From assembly GCA_964036045.1 (NCBI GenBank), contig OZ038382.1, positions 115,118,587-115,182,586 on the forward strand: a stretch of 64,000 nt of DNA, given 5' to 3'. The notes beneath the pieces are model-generated. The model ran no database searches. It saw nothing but the letters and a program-made list of their open reading frames with translations, and was not told where the DNA came from. Positions 50,564 through 62,092 of this stretch are shown here, piece after piece (the first letter of the stretch is position 1; each line of letters opens with the position of its first letter). The translations under genes were made by a program, and so were the position numbers. The stretch comes from Eutreptiella sp. 'Long Island Sound 2002' (lineage: Eukaryota; Euglenozoa; Euglenophyceae; Eutreptiales; Eutreptiaceae).

Positions 50564-51249
50564 TCCGCGGGTCCGCCGTGGTCGCCCCGGGTGTGCAAGG
50601 CCACCTCTGTCTGGCCCGTGTGGGCGACCCGGTCTACGGCATCTTGAAGGTTCACGCTGCCGCGCGTGGTCTCATCCGGGATCCAGCCCTGCGCTACGCC
50701 GTAGCGCAGGGCTGCGCGTGCGACCGCGTGCCCGACCGCGGGCACGCGCCGTTGTCGGCAGCGGGTCGGGGGTGTTGCCTGGGGCACCAGCCTTCCCCGG
50801 TGCAGTGGCCTGGCTTTCACGCGGGGCAGAGGGCGGGCGTACTGCTTCTGGGAGCATCCTCGGTTGGGGGGCCCCCGTCGCCGCCTCGGAGTCCCAGCGC
50901 CCTGATGACCTCATGCGCCGCGTCCAGCGTCGGAGATCGGGGGCGCCTTTTGCGTGGGGCCTTGGGCCCTGCCATTGTTGTATCGCTGTGCCTGAGAGCG
51001 GGGGATGGGGTGCGGACCTCCTGTGGCTGTCCTGTGCTTGTAGCGGTCCGCTTTTTTGCACGTGCCGTGGGCGTGGTGGGGTGTGGGTTGGGGAGCTTGA
51101 ACGTTGGCCCCGCGGGCTGGTACCGAGCATTGCACCCCGGGCTGCGCTCGGAGTTCGCTTGCCCGTTGGGGCGTCAGGTGCTCCCCCTCGACCGGCCCCC
51201 CATTTGTGGGACAGGCAGCCAGTCTCCTCCTCTGGAGGGTGGGTGCGGC
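50564..51249 (-). other. LINE-B leader between ORF1 and the A/B array
   Basis: GC-rich DNA without a convincing frame. A perfect inverted repeat GCGCTACG/CGTAGCGC sits near 50691-50707. It may be a non-repeated 5' untranslated region or a strongly diverged array unit. Confidence 0.4.
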
Positions 51250-54200
51250 CTTCTGCTGTTGTGAGGAACGTCTGGTGTCAGGCGCCGTCCCTCTTGCGGC
51301 CGCCAACCTCTTGGGGCGGGCGCGGCATCCAGGGCCCGTTGCCCGTGCGTCCTGGGCGGTGTAGGTGGCCCCACTGCGTGCGCTCTTGTGAGCTGGCGTT
51401 GGCTGCCGTGGGGGCGGCGGGGGGGCGCAGCCCGGGGGGAGCGCCGTGTGCCGTTGCAGGGGGTGTTTGAGGCCTGGCGCTCGTCCTCCTCCAGCTGCCT
51501 GCCCTCCGCGTGGGCTGTTGGGGCCCGACACCCACTTGCTGTTGGCGTGCGGTCTTTGGGGGCCCAGCACTGTCCCTTTGGCTGCTTTCATGCCCTGCGG
51601 GGGGCTGCGTGCCGCGGAGGTGGTGGGAGGCCGTCCCGGGGGGGTGGCCCTCCACTGTTGTGAGGGGGGTCTGGTGTCAGGCGCCGTCCCTCTCCCAGCT
51701 GCCGGTCTCTGGGGGCGGGCAGCCAGGACTTGTTGCCCGGGTGAGCCGGGTACGGGTGCTGTGGGTATGGGGGACGCAGCACAGGCCCTTGCCGCCCGTC
51801 CTCAGGGTGGGCTGTCGGGGTCCGCTACCCACTTGCTTTGGGCGTGGGTCTGCGGGCGTGGGGGCCCAGCAATGTCCCTTTGGCTTGCATGCCCTGCGGG
51901 GGGCTGCGTCCCGCCAGGGTGGTGGGGGGCCAACCCTTGGGGGCTGTCCTTCCATCGTTGCAAGGGGCGTCTAGTGTCAGGCGCTGTCTGCCTCCCGGCC
52001 ACCCATCCCTTGGGGCGGGCGGCCAGGACCCGTTGCCTGTGTGTCCCGGGCACAGGTGGTGTGGGCATGGGGGGTCAAGCACTCGCCCCACAGCGTGCGC
52101 TCTTGCGAGCCGGCGTTGCGCGCTGTGGGGGCGTTCGGAGGGCGTTCCGAAAGGGGATGCCTTTTGGCGTTGTGAGGGGCGTCTGAGTTCAGGCGCTCTC
52201 CCCCCCCACTGCTCGTCCTCAGGGCGGGCTGTCGGGATCCGCTACGCACCTGCTGTGGGCGCGGATGTGCGGGCGTGAGGGCCCAGCACTGTCCCTTTGG
52301 CTTGAATGCCCTGCCAGGGGCTGCGTGCCATGGGGGTGGTGGGAGGCCGTCCCGGGGGGCCAGCCTACCACCGTTGTGAGGGGCGTCTGGCGTCAGGCGC
52401 TGTCCCCCCCCCCGGCTGCCTGTCTCTTCGGGCGGGCGGCCAGGGTTCCGCGACCAGTGTTTTTCGGGCGCGGTTGGTGTGGGCGTGGGGACTCAGTACC
52501 GGCCCCGAAGCGTGCGCCCTTGCGAGCCGTCGTTGCGCGCTGTGGGGATGGCGGGAAGGCGTCCCCGGGGGGGGATGCTTTGCGCCATTGCGAGGGGCGT
52601 CTGAGTTCAGCCGCTCTTCCTCCCCCGGCTGCCCGTGCTCAGGGCGGGCTGTCGGGATCCGCTACCGACGTGCTGTGGGCGCAGGTATCCGGGCGTGGAT
52701 GCCCAGCACTGTCCCTTTGGCTTGCATGCCCTGCGTGCCACGGAAGTAGTCGGGGGGCCGTCCCGGGGGAGGGTCACCTTCCATCGTTGTGAGGGGCGTC
52801 TGGTGTCAGGCGCTGTCCTTCCCCCGGCCGCCCGTCCCTTGGGGCGGGCGGCCAGGGTTCCGCGACCCGTGTTTCCCGGGCACGGTTGGTGTGAGTGTGG
52901 GGGCTCAGCACCGGCCCCACAGCGTGCGCTCTTGCGAGCCGTCGTTGGGCACTGTGGGGGTGGCGGGAGGGCGTCCCCGGTGGGGGTGCCTTGCGCCCGC
53001 TGTAGGGGGCGTCTGAGTTCAGGCGCTCTCCCTCCTCCGGCTGCCCGCCCTCAGAGCGGGCTGTGGGTGTCCAATATCCACGTGCTGTTGGCGCGGGTGT
53101 GCGCCCGTGGGGGCCCAGCACTGTCCCTCTGGCTTGCATGCCCTGCGGGGGGCTGCCTGCAATGGGGGTGGTGGGAGGCTGTCCCCGAAGGGGTGCTTCA
53201 CCACCGTTGTGAGGGGCGTCTGGTATCAGGCGCCGTCCCTCATCTGGCCGCCCGTCCCTTGGGGCCGGCAAAAGGGGTTCCGCGACCCGTGTTTCCCGGG
53301 CGCGGTTGGTGTTGACGTGGGGACCCAACACGGGCCCCACAGCGTGCGCTCTTGCGAGCCATTGTTGCCCGCTGTGGGGGTGGTGGGAGGGCGTCCCTGG
53401 GGGGCGGTGCCTTGCGCTGCTGTGAGGGGCGCCCGAGTTCAGGCGCTCTCCCTCCCTGGCCGCCCGTCCCGAGGGCGGGATGTCGGGGTCCGCTACCCAC
53501 CTGCTTTGGGCGCGGATGTGCGGGCGTCGGGGCCCAGCACTGTCCCTTTGGCTTGCATGCCCTGCGGAAGGCAGCGTGCCGCGGGGGCGGTGGGAGGCCG
53601 TCCCGGGGGGGCTGGCCTTCCACAGTTGTGAGGAGCGTCTGGTGTCAGGCGCTGTTCCCTCCAGTCCCTTCGGGGGGGAAGCAAGGGTTCCGCGACCCGT
53701 GTTTCCCCGGCGCAGTTGGGCTGGGCGTGGGGACCCAGCACAGACCCCACAGCTTGCGCTTCTGCGAGCCGTCGTTGCGCGCTGTGGGGGTTGCGGGAGG
53801 GCGTCCCCGGGGGGGGCGCCTCGCGCCGTTGCGGGGGGCGTCTCAGTTCAGGCGCTCTGCCTCCCCCGGCTGCCCGTCCTCGCCGCGGGCTGTCGGGATC
53901 CGCTACCAACTTGCTGTGGGCGCGGGTGCGCGGGCTTGGGGGCCCAGCAATGTCCCTTTGGCTTGGGTGCCCTGCAATGGGCTAGGTGCCGCGGGGGTGG
54001 TGGGAGGCCTTCCTGGGGCTCTGGCCTTCCACCGTTGTGAGGGGCCTCTGGTGTCAGGCGCTCTTCCTCCACCGGCCGCCCGTCCTTTGGCGCGGGCAGC
54101 CAGGGTTCCGCGGCCCGTGTTTCCCGGGCGCGGTTGGTGTGGGCTTGGGGACCCAGCACCGGCTCCACAGCGTGCGCTCTTGGGAGCCGTCGTGGCCCGC

Positions 54201-54778
54201 TGTGGGGGTGGCGGAAGGGCGTCCCAGGGGGGGGTTGCCTTGCGCCATTGTGAAGGGCGTCTGAGTTCAGGCGCTCTTCCTCCCCCGACTGCCGGTCCTC
54301 AGGGCGGGCTGTCGGGGTCCGCTACCCACCCGCTGTGGGCGCGGGTGAGCGGGCGTGGGGGCCCAGCACTGTGCCTTTGGCTTGCATGCCCCGCGGGGGG
54401 CTGCGTGCCGCGGAAGTAGTCGGGGGCCGTCCCGGAGGGTGTCATCTTGCACCGTTGTGAGGGGCGTCTGCTGTCAGGCGCTGTCCCTCCCCCGGCCGCC
54501 CGTCCCTTGGGGCGGGCAGCAAGGGTTCTGCAACCCGTGTTTCCCGGGCGCAGTCGGTGTTGGCGTGGGGGCCCAGCACCGGCCCCACAGCGTGTGCTCT
54601 TGCTAGCCGTCATTGCGCGCTGTGGGGGTGGTGGGAGGGCGTCCCCGGGGGTGCGGGGCCTTGCGCCGTTGTGAGGGGCGCCTGAGTTCAGGCGCTGTCC
54701 CTCCCCCTGCTGCCCATCCTCAGGGCGGGCTGCTGGGGTCCGCTACCCACGTGCTGTGGGCGCGAGTGTGTGGGCGTA
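51250..54778 (-). repeat. alternating A/B tandem array (~210 + ~210 bp) upstream of LINE-B
   Basis: Units begin after [GC]TTGTGAGGGGC. A units start GTCTGGTGTCAGGCG and contain TTCCGCGACC.GTGTTTCC and CAGCGTGCGCTCTTG. B units start GTCTGAGTTCAGGCG and contain GGGCCCAGCACTGTCCC and GGCTTGCATGCCCTGCG. Starts (approximate): A 51264, B 51458, A 51660, A 51960, B 52168, A 52375, B 52592, A 52790, B 53003, A 53208, B 53420, A 53625, B 53835, A 54035, B 54250, A 54457, B 54672. A and B alternate except for one ~300-bp A/B hybrid at 51660-51960. Open frames through the array are repeat artefacts. Confidence 0.85.
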
Positions 54779-57430
54779 GGTGTGCCGCCCGTCCTGGGGG
54801 CGGGCAACCGGGCTTGGTGGCCCGTGGTGTGTGTGGTGCCTGTGTGGTGTTTGTGTGCTGGTGGGTGCGTGGCGGTGCGGTGTATGCCCTGGTGCTGTGG
54901 TGCGTGGTGCTGCCTCCCTCCGTTCTTCGCCCTGGTGCCCCCCTCTCTTGCGCTACCACGTGGTGCTGTGCTGGCCGTGGCTTGTGGCTATGCCCCCCCT
55001 CCGCGCGCACGTCCTTCGTTCGTCTGCTGGCTATCTTTCTTCTTCTTTCTGCGTTGCGGCGTTCTTTACCCTTTCCTCTACTCTCTGTTGGTCTGCCCTC
55101 CTCCCTGGCGTGCACTTTTCCCAGCCTCACTTGCGTCCTTGTGTGTGTTTCAGTATATTTCCTTGCCTGCTTCCTCGTTTTCTGGGTCCTCTTCTTCCTC
55201 TCCTTCTTGATCCTGTGAGACAACGGAAGGGTGGGGGTGTGAACTGCTGCGGGGTTGGCGGTCGCAACGATGACATGCGCACTTGGCTGGCGGTGGTTGG
55301 TGTCTGCGTTGTTGCGGCAGCGGTGTCTCCTAACGTTGCCTGTGCGTGTGTGGCTGTGTCGTGGTTTTTCTCATTACCACTTGTACGGCGTTGGGGACCT
55401 ATGAGAGCGTGCGTGGGGGTTGGTTGCCTGGTTCCATGGCCAGCGTGTACGTCGCCGTTGCTGCTGCTGGTTGGCACCGGGCATACCTCTTGCTCTTCTT
55501 GTATGCGCGTGTTTTCTCCTGGTCCTATGCACTCATACCAACCATTCTTCTTTCCGCGCTGCTGGCGGCCTCTTCGTGCGTCGTCTCTTCCTTCCCGCCT
55601 TAGTCCCCTTGTTGTGGACTTGTGCCCTGTAGGGTGTGGGGGGGCGTGGGTGGTGGTTTCTCTGTGTTTGCTGGCGCACGGTGGGCGGTGTGCTGCGTAT
55701 TCCTTCCCTCCGCTGCTCTATTCAGTCCCCTCCTTGGTTTCCGGCGCCGTTCTTGCTTGTTCACGCTCGTGCGGTTCTTTCGTCGGTCGCAGCCTTGTTC
55801 CTGTTCTCCATACCTGGTGGCCTGCGGCCCCCTCCGTGCTTTTGTGCACGTACTTTCTTCTCCCGCTTCTTTCTCCCCTCTAGCCCCTTCATACCTTCTT
55901 GCCTCTTCGCGGCGTGTCTCGTGTGTATGTGTCCGGTTTCATTGCATACCTTGCTTTGCTTGCGGCGGCTTGTATGCGTGTGTATAATATGGGCATACAT
56001 TCTCGTCCCTATGCATGTGTGCTGGGCATGTTCTCTTGGCTACACCTCTTCCGTTACCATGCTTCTTTTCGCGGTGTTCCCGTCCTCGTCCTGCCTTTCC
56101 TTCACCCTGCCTCGGGCCCGGTGCGACTTGTTGTGGGCCTGCGCCCTGTAGGGTGCGCCCTGTGGGGAGGAGACAGTGTGGAGGGGGCGTGGGTGTAGTT
56201 TCCTTTGCTTTTGTGTACGCGGGTCGGGAGGTGTGTCGCGTATTCTTCGCCTTCCCTGCCCTATCCCGTCCTCTCCCTGGCTTCCGGCGCCCTTAATGCT
56301 TGGTCACGCTCTTCCGTTGGCGGCGGCCTTGGGCGTTCTTGTTTTCCATGCCTGGTTGGCGGCAGCGCCTGGCTCTATTCGTGCTTCTGTTGCTTCATAC
56401 CTTCTTGCTGCTCCACGGCGTCTCTGATTGCATGTTTCGGGCTGCATTGCATACCTTGCTTTGCTTGCGGCAGCTTGTATGTGTGAGTATAGTATGGGCA
56501 TACCTTTCGCTCCCTATGCGGGCGTGCGGGGCTGGGCGTGTTCTCTCGGCTACACTCCCACTTCGATTGGCGCGGTTATCGTTTTGCTTTTCCCTCTTGC
56601 GTGGCGTGGCGTGGCATGTAACATACTTGTACTTGTGTCGTCGCACGGGTGCCCTTGGTGGTCCTGTGTGTGGCTCCCTCCGTGCCTACATCTTGCTTTG
56701 CTTGCGGCGGCATATGTATGTGCATATGCCGGCGGCATACCTTCTGCTCCCTATGTAAGCAGGCCTGCAGGAGTGGGCATGTTCTCTCGGCTACACCTTG
56801 TGGTCATCGTTGTGCTCTTCTTGTTTGCATTGTGTGTCGTGGCGCGGCATGTAACATACTTGTTTTCCGCGGCTGGTGGTGTTGTGGTTGCTTGTTGGTT
56901 TTTTGGCTTTTTTGGGTGTGTTGTCCTTTTCTTTGGTTGTCTGTGGCTCCCTCCGTGCGTTCGTTGTTTCATTCCCTCACCCTTCCCGTTCATGCCCCTT
57001 CATACCATGTTGCTTTTCCGCAGTGATGATGGCCTTGTTGTGCTTGTGGTGACAGGCATACGTTTTGTTCCCTATGTGTGCGGCGTGCGGAGGTGGGCGT
57101 GGTCTCTCGGTTACACCCCTCGATTTTCCTCGTTGGCGCGGTTACAGTCTCGCTTTCCTTAGTGGCGTGGCGTAGCGTTGCATGGCATTTAACATACTTG
57201 CGTCTCGGCGGCCGGCGTTGATGTTGTTGTTTGTGTGTGTTTTGTATTTGCTTGTTTTCTTTTGCTCTTCTTTGTGCGCGTTTTCCCTTTCTTTTTTCTC
57301 CTTCGTTGTTGGGGCGCGCACAAGTCCCTAGTGCCTAGGACACGCACTTTGCTAGGTGTTTTGGGGCACGCAACGCTCAAATTTGTCGTCGTTGCGACTC
57401 TCTTGTTCTTGGTGTTCTGTGAGTGTCCTA
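54779..57430 (+). repeat. T/G-rich tandem repeats, ~530-bp and shorter periods
   Basis: CCCTGTAGGGTG...GCGTATTC...TTCCGGCGCC at about 55625 recurs at about 56152 (offset near 530 bp). CTTTGCTTGCGGC.GC with TATGGGCATAC, CCCTATG, TGTTCTC.CGGCTACAC recurs at about 55960, 56460 and 56700. Near 57310-57370, CGCGCACAAGTCCCTAG and CACGCACTTTGCT...GGGGCACGC resemble the repeats at 10.0-10.5 kb. Long frames (54780-55883) are compositional. Confidence 0.65.
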
Positions 57431-57445
57431 GTGTCCTAGTGTCCC

Positions 57446-57643
57446 ATGCACAAAATAGATGAAGTGATACAACAACCGGAGGAACCTGAAAGCGCAGTTG
57501 GCAGAAAACAGCAGCGCATCTGCACTGTACAACAACGGCAACAGGGTGAGCAGGGACTCGGAAAGGTTCTGAATGAGCATGGACCACTTAAAATTGTGGA
57601 TCAAACAAATAAAGAACCCCTAGTGGGGAGAATGCAGGTCTGA
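57446..57643 (+). CDS. hypothetical Gln-rich small ORF
   Basis: ATG at 57446 opens 65 codons, Gln/Glu-rich (EVIQQPEEPESAVGRKQQR, VLNEHGPLKIVDQTNKEP). It sits at the end of the repeat block. No family recognised; it may be a fragment of a longer broken gene. Confidence 0.2.
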   Translation: MHKIDEVIQQPEEPESAVGRKQQRICTVQQRQQGEQGLGKVLNEHGPLKIVDQTNKEPLVGRMQV

Positions 57644-57694
57644 ATAAGAATCATAACTTCTTCACACCATGGCCTTCACACGACACAGTGGTGT

Positions 57695-58096
57695 GTGTGG
57701 ACAAAAGGAGGCAATTCCGTTCTGAGCATATGGAAGGGGCTGGGGCAGGGGTTCACGGGTGTTGCAGAGTTACCCAATGCGTGCAGGCACGTCGAACACA
57801 GGGTCAAGGACGACAAATATGAAGAACTGCAAGTGATCCGACATGCACTCGGCTGGCCCAGTAAAACGCTGAGTGCGACACCAGTCTTGAACCCCGTGAG
57901 CAGCCCAGTGAGGGACGACACAGGATTGCGGTCGGTGGAAATGGGCTCGAAATCAGCTGCAAAATCATGTTCAACTGCTGCGCCAAACCACAGCTGGAGA
58001 GCAAGGGACTGTCGACAGGTCCCCACCTCGGGCTCAAGTCTAGTGGGCTGGTGCAGTGAGATGGCAACGCGGGAGAGAATAGCAACGGAGTACTGA
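57695..58096 (+). CDS. hypothetical ORF, possibly a retroelement fragment
   Basis: 133 codons from a GTG; no nearby ATG in frame. Protein-like stretches include FTGVAELPNACRHVEHRVKD and YEELQVIRHALGWPSKTL. It has no recognised domain and no neighbour that explains it. The other frame nearby (57446-57643) is in a different phase. Confidence 0.2.
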   Translation: MWTKGGNSVLSIWKGLGQGFTGVAELPNACRHVEHRVKDDKYEELQVIRHALGWPSKTLSATPVLNPVSSPVRDDTGLRSVEMGSKSAAKSCSTAAPNHSWRARDCRQVPTSGSSLVGWCSEMATRERIATEY

Positions 58097-58224
58097 CCTC
58101 CAGCATTGTAATGCCGACGAGTCAATGATATTGGTTGCTCACTTCGCTCATCTTCTCATTCCATCTCGTTGCGATCTCGGCTTTGACACCCTGCTCATCA
58201 GAAATCATTGCTGCAAGTCAAATG

Positions 58225-58498
58225 ACACTCAAACAACACTCCAACGACACTCACAGCACGCGCGGACACTCAAATGACACTGACAGCACGCGCCGACCCT
58301 CAAATTGACAACGACAGCACACGCGAACACTCAACTGACACTCACAGCACCCGCCAAAGTCACATGACACTCAGAGCACTCGCGAACGCTCAAGTGATAC
58401 TCACAGCATGCGCCAACACTCAAATGACACTGGCAGCACGCGCCGATACGCAAATGACACTCACAGCACGCGGGAACACTCAAATAACATACAGAGCA
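58225..58498 (+). repeat. 33-bp minisatellite (CTCAAATGACACTCACAGCACGCG type)
   Basis: About eight diverged copies. Because 33 is a multiple of three, one frame (58274-58528) stays open and encodes an 11-residue repeat of the M-T-L-T-A-R-A-D-T-Q type. Confidence 0.85.
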
Positions 58499-58702
58499 AG
58501 CAGCAGCAGCAGCAGCAGCAAGCTGTAGCACCTCCACCAGCAAGCAGTAGCAGCACCAGGAGCATGCAGCAGCAGCACCCGCCGCAGCAGCAAGCTGCTG
58601 CCCCACCACGACCAGCAAGCAGCAGCAGCGCTAGCAGCAAGCAGCAGCGCTTCCAGCAGCACGGCGGCATCTGCAGCTGCTGCAGCAGCAGCGGCAAGCA
58701 GA
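58499..58702 (+). repeat. interrupted (CAG)n tract
   Basis: CAGCAG runs with CAC/CTC/AGT interruptions. It translates as Gln- or Ser-rich (plus) or Leu/Ala/Cys-rich (minus) sequence; no coding claim is made. Confidence 0.85.
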
Positions 58703-58711
58703 CCTTGGACT

Positions 58712-58862
58712 TGGACTCCGTCTTCTTTTCTTTTTCTTTTCTTTCTTCCCTTTTCTCCTTCTTCTTCTGGTGCTCCTTCTTCTTCTTCTTCGTCACCTTC
58801 TGTCTCTCCTCATATTCTTCCCTTCTGTTCTTCTTCTCCTTCTTCTTCACCTGCTTCTTATG
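58712..58862 (+). repeat. (TTC)n polypyrimidine tract
   Basis: A continuous C/T-rich strand of TTCTTC and TTTTCTTT units, directly following the CAG tract. Confidence 0.85.
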
Positions 58863-59261
58863 TCGCCCTGCACAAGCAGAACAGACGGTAAAATGCAACC
58901 ACCAATCTTAATCAAACGGAACAAACACAAAATGACACTGAACAGTTGTAAATTCCATACCTGTAAACAATTTCCTCATATGGGGGCTGCGGATGGGGTT
59001 TCGGGAGTACGCGTTGATTTCCTTGCCCTAACGAGCTAGCTATTCCCCTAAACCATCATTATGTCAGAGAGCAAAAATATTTTTCTATTGAAGAAACAAT
59101 TTTCGGCATTTCCGGCCTTAAAGCCTTCTAAAAGATGTTCAAAACATCTCATCAGGCTTGTAACTTATACAACACTTTATCGTTTGTTTGTAACCTTTCT
59201 CTGGTAAGTATCAACGCTGGAGGCCTGATTGACACCGTGAGATGCCATCAGGTCCTGGTTG
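58863..59261. other. non-coding stretch, no feature recognised
   Basis: AT-rich DNA between the CTT tract and the second 11-bp minisatellite; no frame or motif seen. Confidence 0.5.
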
Positions 59262-59615
59262 CGCCATCCTGACGCTATTTTGACGCTGTCCTGACTCTAT
59301 CCTGACGCGTCCTGACGCCACCATAATATCCTGACGCCATCCTGACGCCATCCTGACGCCACACTGACGCTCCCTGACGCAATCCTGATGCTTTACGGAC
59401 GGTTCTCTGACGCCATCCTGACGCATCCTGATGCAACCTGACGCCATTCTGAGGCCAAACTACCGATCACCCTGACCGCGTCCTGACGTCAATCCTGACG
59501 CAACCTGTTGCCATTCTGACACCATCGTGACGCCATCCTGGCGCCATCCTAACGCCATCCTGACGCCATCCTGACGCTATCCTGACGCCATCCTGGCGCT
59601 ATCCTGACGTCTCTA
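59262..59615 (+). repeat. 11-bp minisatellite (TGACGCCATCC), second array
   Basis: The same unit and orientation as 13413-13790, with about 30 diverged copies. Both arrays are followed closely by GGGCCC or GGGCCCGAA-type sequence (13788-13805: GGGCCCTCATCTACTTCGGG; 59620-59630: CAGGGCCCGAATC). Confidence 0.9.
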
Positions 59616-59775
59616 GGTCGCAGGGCCCGAATCCATTGGTTCTACCGGGTTCAAATGCAGAAAATGACCTTGTTGAACAGGTTGAACCACGGTTGAACCA
59701 CCAGGCGCGCGACATGGAGCATAGCATGCACTAGGGGCAAAAAACAAGACAACATGCACACTACATGAAGAAAAT

Positions 59776-60075
59776 ATGTTCACAACGGAACGTTCAACTC
59801 ATGCATACAGCGTCGCAAGACGGCGAATAGTTTGTCCCATGGCACACCTGTATACCTCAGCACCGCATACTGCTTTCAGCGCCATGGAAGTGGACAATGA
59901 ATATGACACCATTGCGCGGATGGCCTGTGACCCACTACAAGACCTGTTCGATACACAACACTGCACTCTCCTGTTGACCCGTGAGCATGGATTAGCCCCC
60001 CCATCAAAAGGTCTCACCCCTGCGGAGTCCCCAACACACCTCTCTGTAGTAAGTGCAGAGTCGTTCCCAAGGTGA
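59776..60075 (+). CDS. hypothetical ORF, acidic segment
   Basis: ATG at 59776; an internal ATG at 59884 starts MEVDNEYDTIARMACDPLQD and DLFDTQHCTLLLTREHGL. After the stop the neighbouring frame remains protein-like, with Cys pairs (CSKCRVV, HDCDCR) and PEIYIGGIPKNGIALAGG up to about 60270, suggesting a broken larger gene. Not recognised. Confidence 0.25.
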   Translation: MFTTERSTHAYSVARRRIVCPMAHLYTSAPHTAFSAMEVDNEYDTIARMACDPLQDLFDTQHCTLLLTREHGLAPPSKGLTPAESPTHLSVVSAESFPR

Positions 60076-60536
60076 ACGTGCAATGTCATGCGGCGGTTAC
60101 CGTCCCAATGCACGATTGCGATTGCCGTCCATGAGATGGCGGGGAATATTCCCCTGAGATATATATTGGGGGAATTCCGAAAAACGGCATTGCTCTCGCT
60201 GGCGGCGCAAAGGGTGAGGGTGGTGCAGAATATGGGATACCCACATACGGTCTCAAAACTTTGTCAGCGGTAACAGATCCCATGCTTCTCCTTCGTTACC
60301 CATCTCTTTAGTTTCTCTATCGCGCCGGCGAGTCATTTGGGATCCCACAGGTGTGGGGTCCCTTGTGTTGGCACCAACACAGAGCCACTTAATGAGGTTG
60401 CAATGTCCCGAATCGTAAATGGCTGGGCGTCGCCATCTCCACTCGTTGTCTTGTTGTCACTTGTCGTATCCTCTCCAATCGCTGTATTGTCTCAACTGGT
60501 GGTGTGGTACCCACTTTTGCATTGCATCCCAACATC

Positions 60537-61132
60537 TCATTTGGCCCCTTCAACCCGCTTTCCTTCTTCAACACACTCAACCTTAACTTCCTCTGCAACC
60601 TTCACGATTGATGCCTCCTCTGCACCCTCCTTGTCGATGCTCTCCTTTTTCACGCATGCCGTGTCCTCTACCATGGGTGCACCCTCCACAACCACATCCT
60701 CCTCCAGTGGCTCCTTCACATGTGCCAAACTCCCCTTTGCGAAATCCTTCTCCTGTACCTTCACATCCCCCTTGCAGTTCACCTGGGTCAAGCGCAACTC
60801 TTCGACTGTTAACTTGGCCTCCTCGTCAGGGGTGAAGGACATCGCCTTTGAGATTTTGATCACGGGCCAGGTGGTGGCCTCCACTTGCGACCCTACATCA
60901 AGTGCACCTTGTCCCGGCGGGATGTGGACCAACCCCTCATCGGCTCCAGGCATTGGGCCGGTCTTTGACAGCTTGCTGCCCGCTCTCAGGTCGACTTGGG
61001 TTGTGCCTCCATCCTGGACAAGCACCCACGGAATGGCGACCTTTGGCGCGGGGTTGTTTTTTCTGGCGGGCCTCCTTAGGATTTCAATGGGCGTCATGCC
61101 GCAACTGGAGTCCTTGACTTTGCGCTTACTCT
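60537..61132 (-). CDS. hypothetical charged protein (minus strand)
   Basis: From ATG at 61097 the frame gives 186 codons: MTPIEILRRPARKNNPAPKV, IPWVLVQDGGTTQVDLRAG, SFTPDEEAKLTVEELRLTQ, then a Glu/Lys/Val-rich C-terminal half (KKESIDKEGAEEASIVKVAE) to TGA at 60539-60537. Upstream the frame stays open through KSKRKVKDSSCG, a nuclear-localisation-like basic patch, preceded by TTTGTTTTCCCTATAAG, which could be a 3' splice site at about 61135 (speculative). The plus-strand frame over the same DNA (60337-61137) is Ser/Thr/Pro-rich and looks like its shadow. Confidence 0.45.
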
Positions 61133-61279
61133 TATAGGGAAAACAAAGTGATGCAGGGAAGCCGTTTCAACTGTAGTAGAACCCCTGAGAACGGGGCGGT
61201 TGAACCGGTTGAAGATAGGTAAGTAGGTCATTTTGGACTGGGGTTGCCCCGCTTGGGGGTCCTACCAAGGGGCTCTCGC

Positions 61280-62092
61280 TCACCCACCCGGTTGAACCAT
61301 CACAAGTGCTGGTTGAACCACACGATGTGTACTAGCCCGCGCAACACATACTTGGAGGTACACCTCTTTTGGAATGATTGGCGCCATGGTGTGTTGCACA
61401 CTTGCAGAATTTGCAGCAAACACTTGTACCGGCCCTGTCTCCTTGTTCCTTCCTAGCGTGCTTGGGGGTTTCTGGCAACAAGAGATGTTGCCGCCATGGT
61501 TGAATTGCGAAGATGGCATTGAGCGGTACTCAGCGGAGCGCAGAGCATCCCACCAATTGCGTAGTAGTCCATCAAGTGATTTGAACCAGAATTTGCATGC
61601 AGTACCAGAGACGTGCACACCGCTGCGTGCACCCGTGGCTCCCAAGGTCCACGTTGATTCATCTGCAACCCCGAGGTCTAATTGCTCCGAAATCTAGTAT
61701 AACACATTACTTCCTTCCTCATTGAACGTCAGCGCCCCCGTTTCCCCCTTCTTGGCAATGCACAACACCTTCCAAAGAGACCAGTTTGTCTCTGAGAGGA
61801 ACCATGGTGCCCATGGCCACGAGGTCTCACCCGTAATATTTTGCTCACGCTTCTTGTCCATCCATATTTGTAGCGCTGGCCTGTGGAGATAGGCCGGCAT
61901 GATATCCTTTAGGGATGCCCATTCCTGCGTCGGTGGTGCAAGGCTAGCATCTGGGTGGGCATGTTGGTTGTTGTGGACGTCCTCACATAGGGGGAAATGC
62001 AACGCCCATGCATCCTCCAACGGTGCATCCTGCTGGGGAGCTGGGGGGGCGCGGAGGCGGGAGATGTTGCCCCAGAGAAGCCTGTGTTTCAC
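61280..62092 (-). pseudogene. unidentified protein-coding region with one in-frame TAG
   Basis: The frame starts at GTG 62092, after a TGA, and reads VKHRLLWGNISRL, DAWALHFPLCEDVHNNQHAH, EWASLKDIMPAYLHRPALQI, TSWPWAPWFLSETNWSLWKV, TFNEEGSNVLY, then TAG at 61696-61694, then in the same phase CKFWFKSLDGLLRNWWDALR and NISCCQKPPSTLGRNKETGP to 61280. Trp-rich, protein-like composition on both sides of the TAG suggests one gene with a nonsense codon. Upstream (62260-62100) a Gln-rich segment DQMLQFQNFQRFLAQQEP lies in another frame. Family unknown; a mobile-element origin is possible. It lies upstream of, and in the same direction as, the 60.5-61.1 kb frame. Confidence 0.4.

Noticed and set aside
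58408-58911. Poly-Gln protein from the CAG tract
   Set aside because: The frame depends wholly on low-complexity tracts, with no unique protein-like sequence on either side.
61123-61134. AAGAGTAAGCGC (minus strand) matching the motif repeated at 10.9-11.5 kb
   Set aside because: Only 12 bases match and flanks differ; at 61.1 kb it is explained by coding sequence (KSKR).
60337-61137. 266-codon plus-strand Ser/Thr/Pro-rich frame
   Set aside because: The minus-strand frame over the same DNA has more protein-like composition, so this is treated as its shadow.
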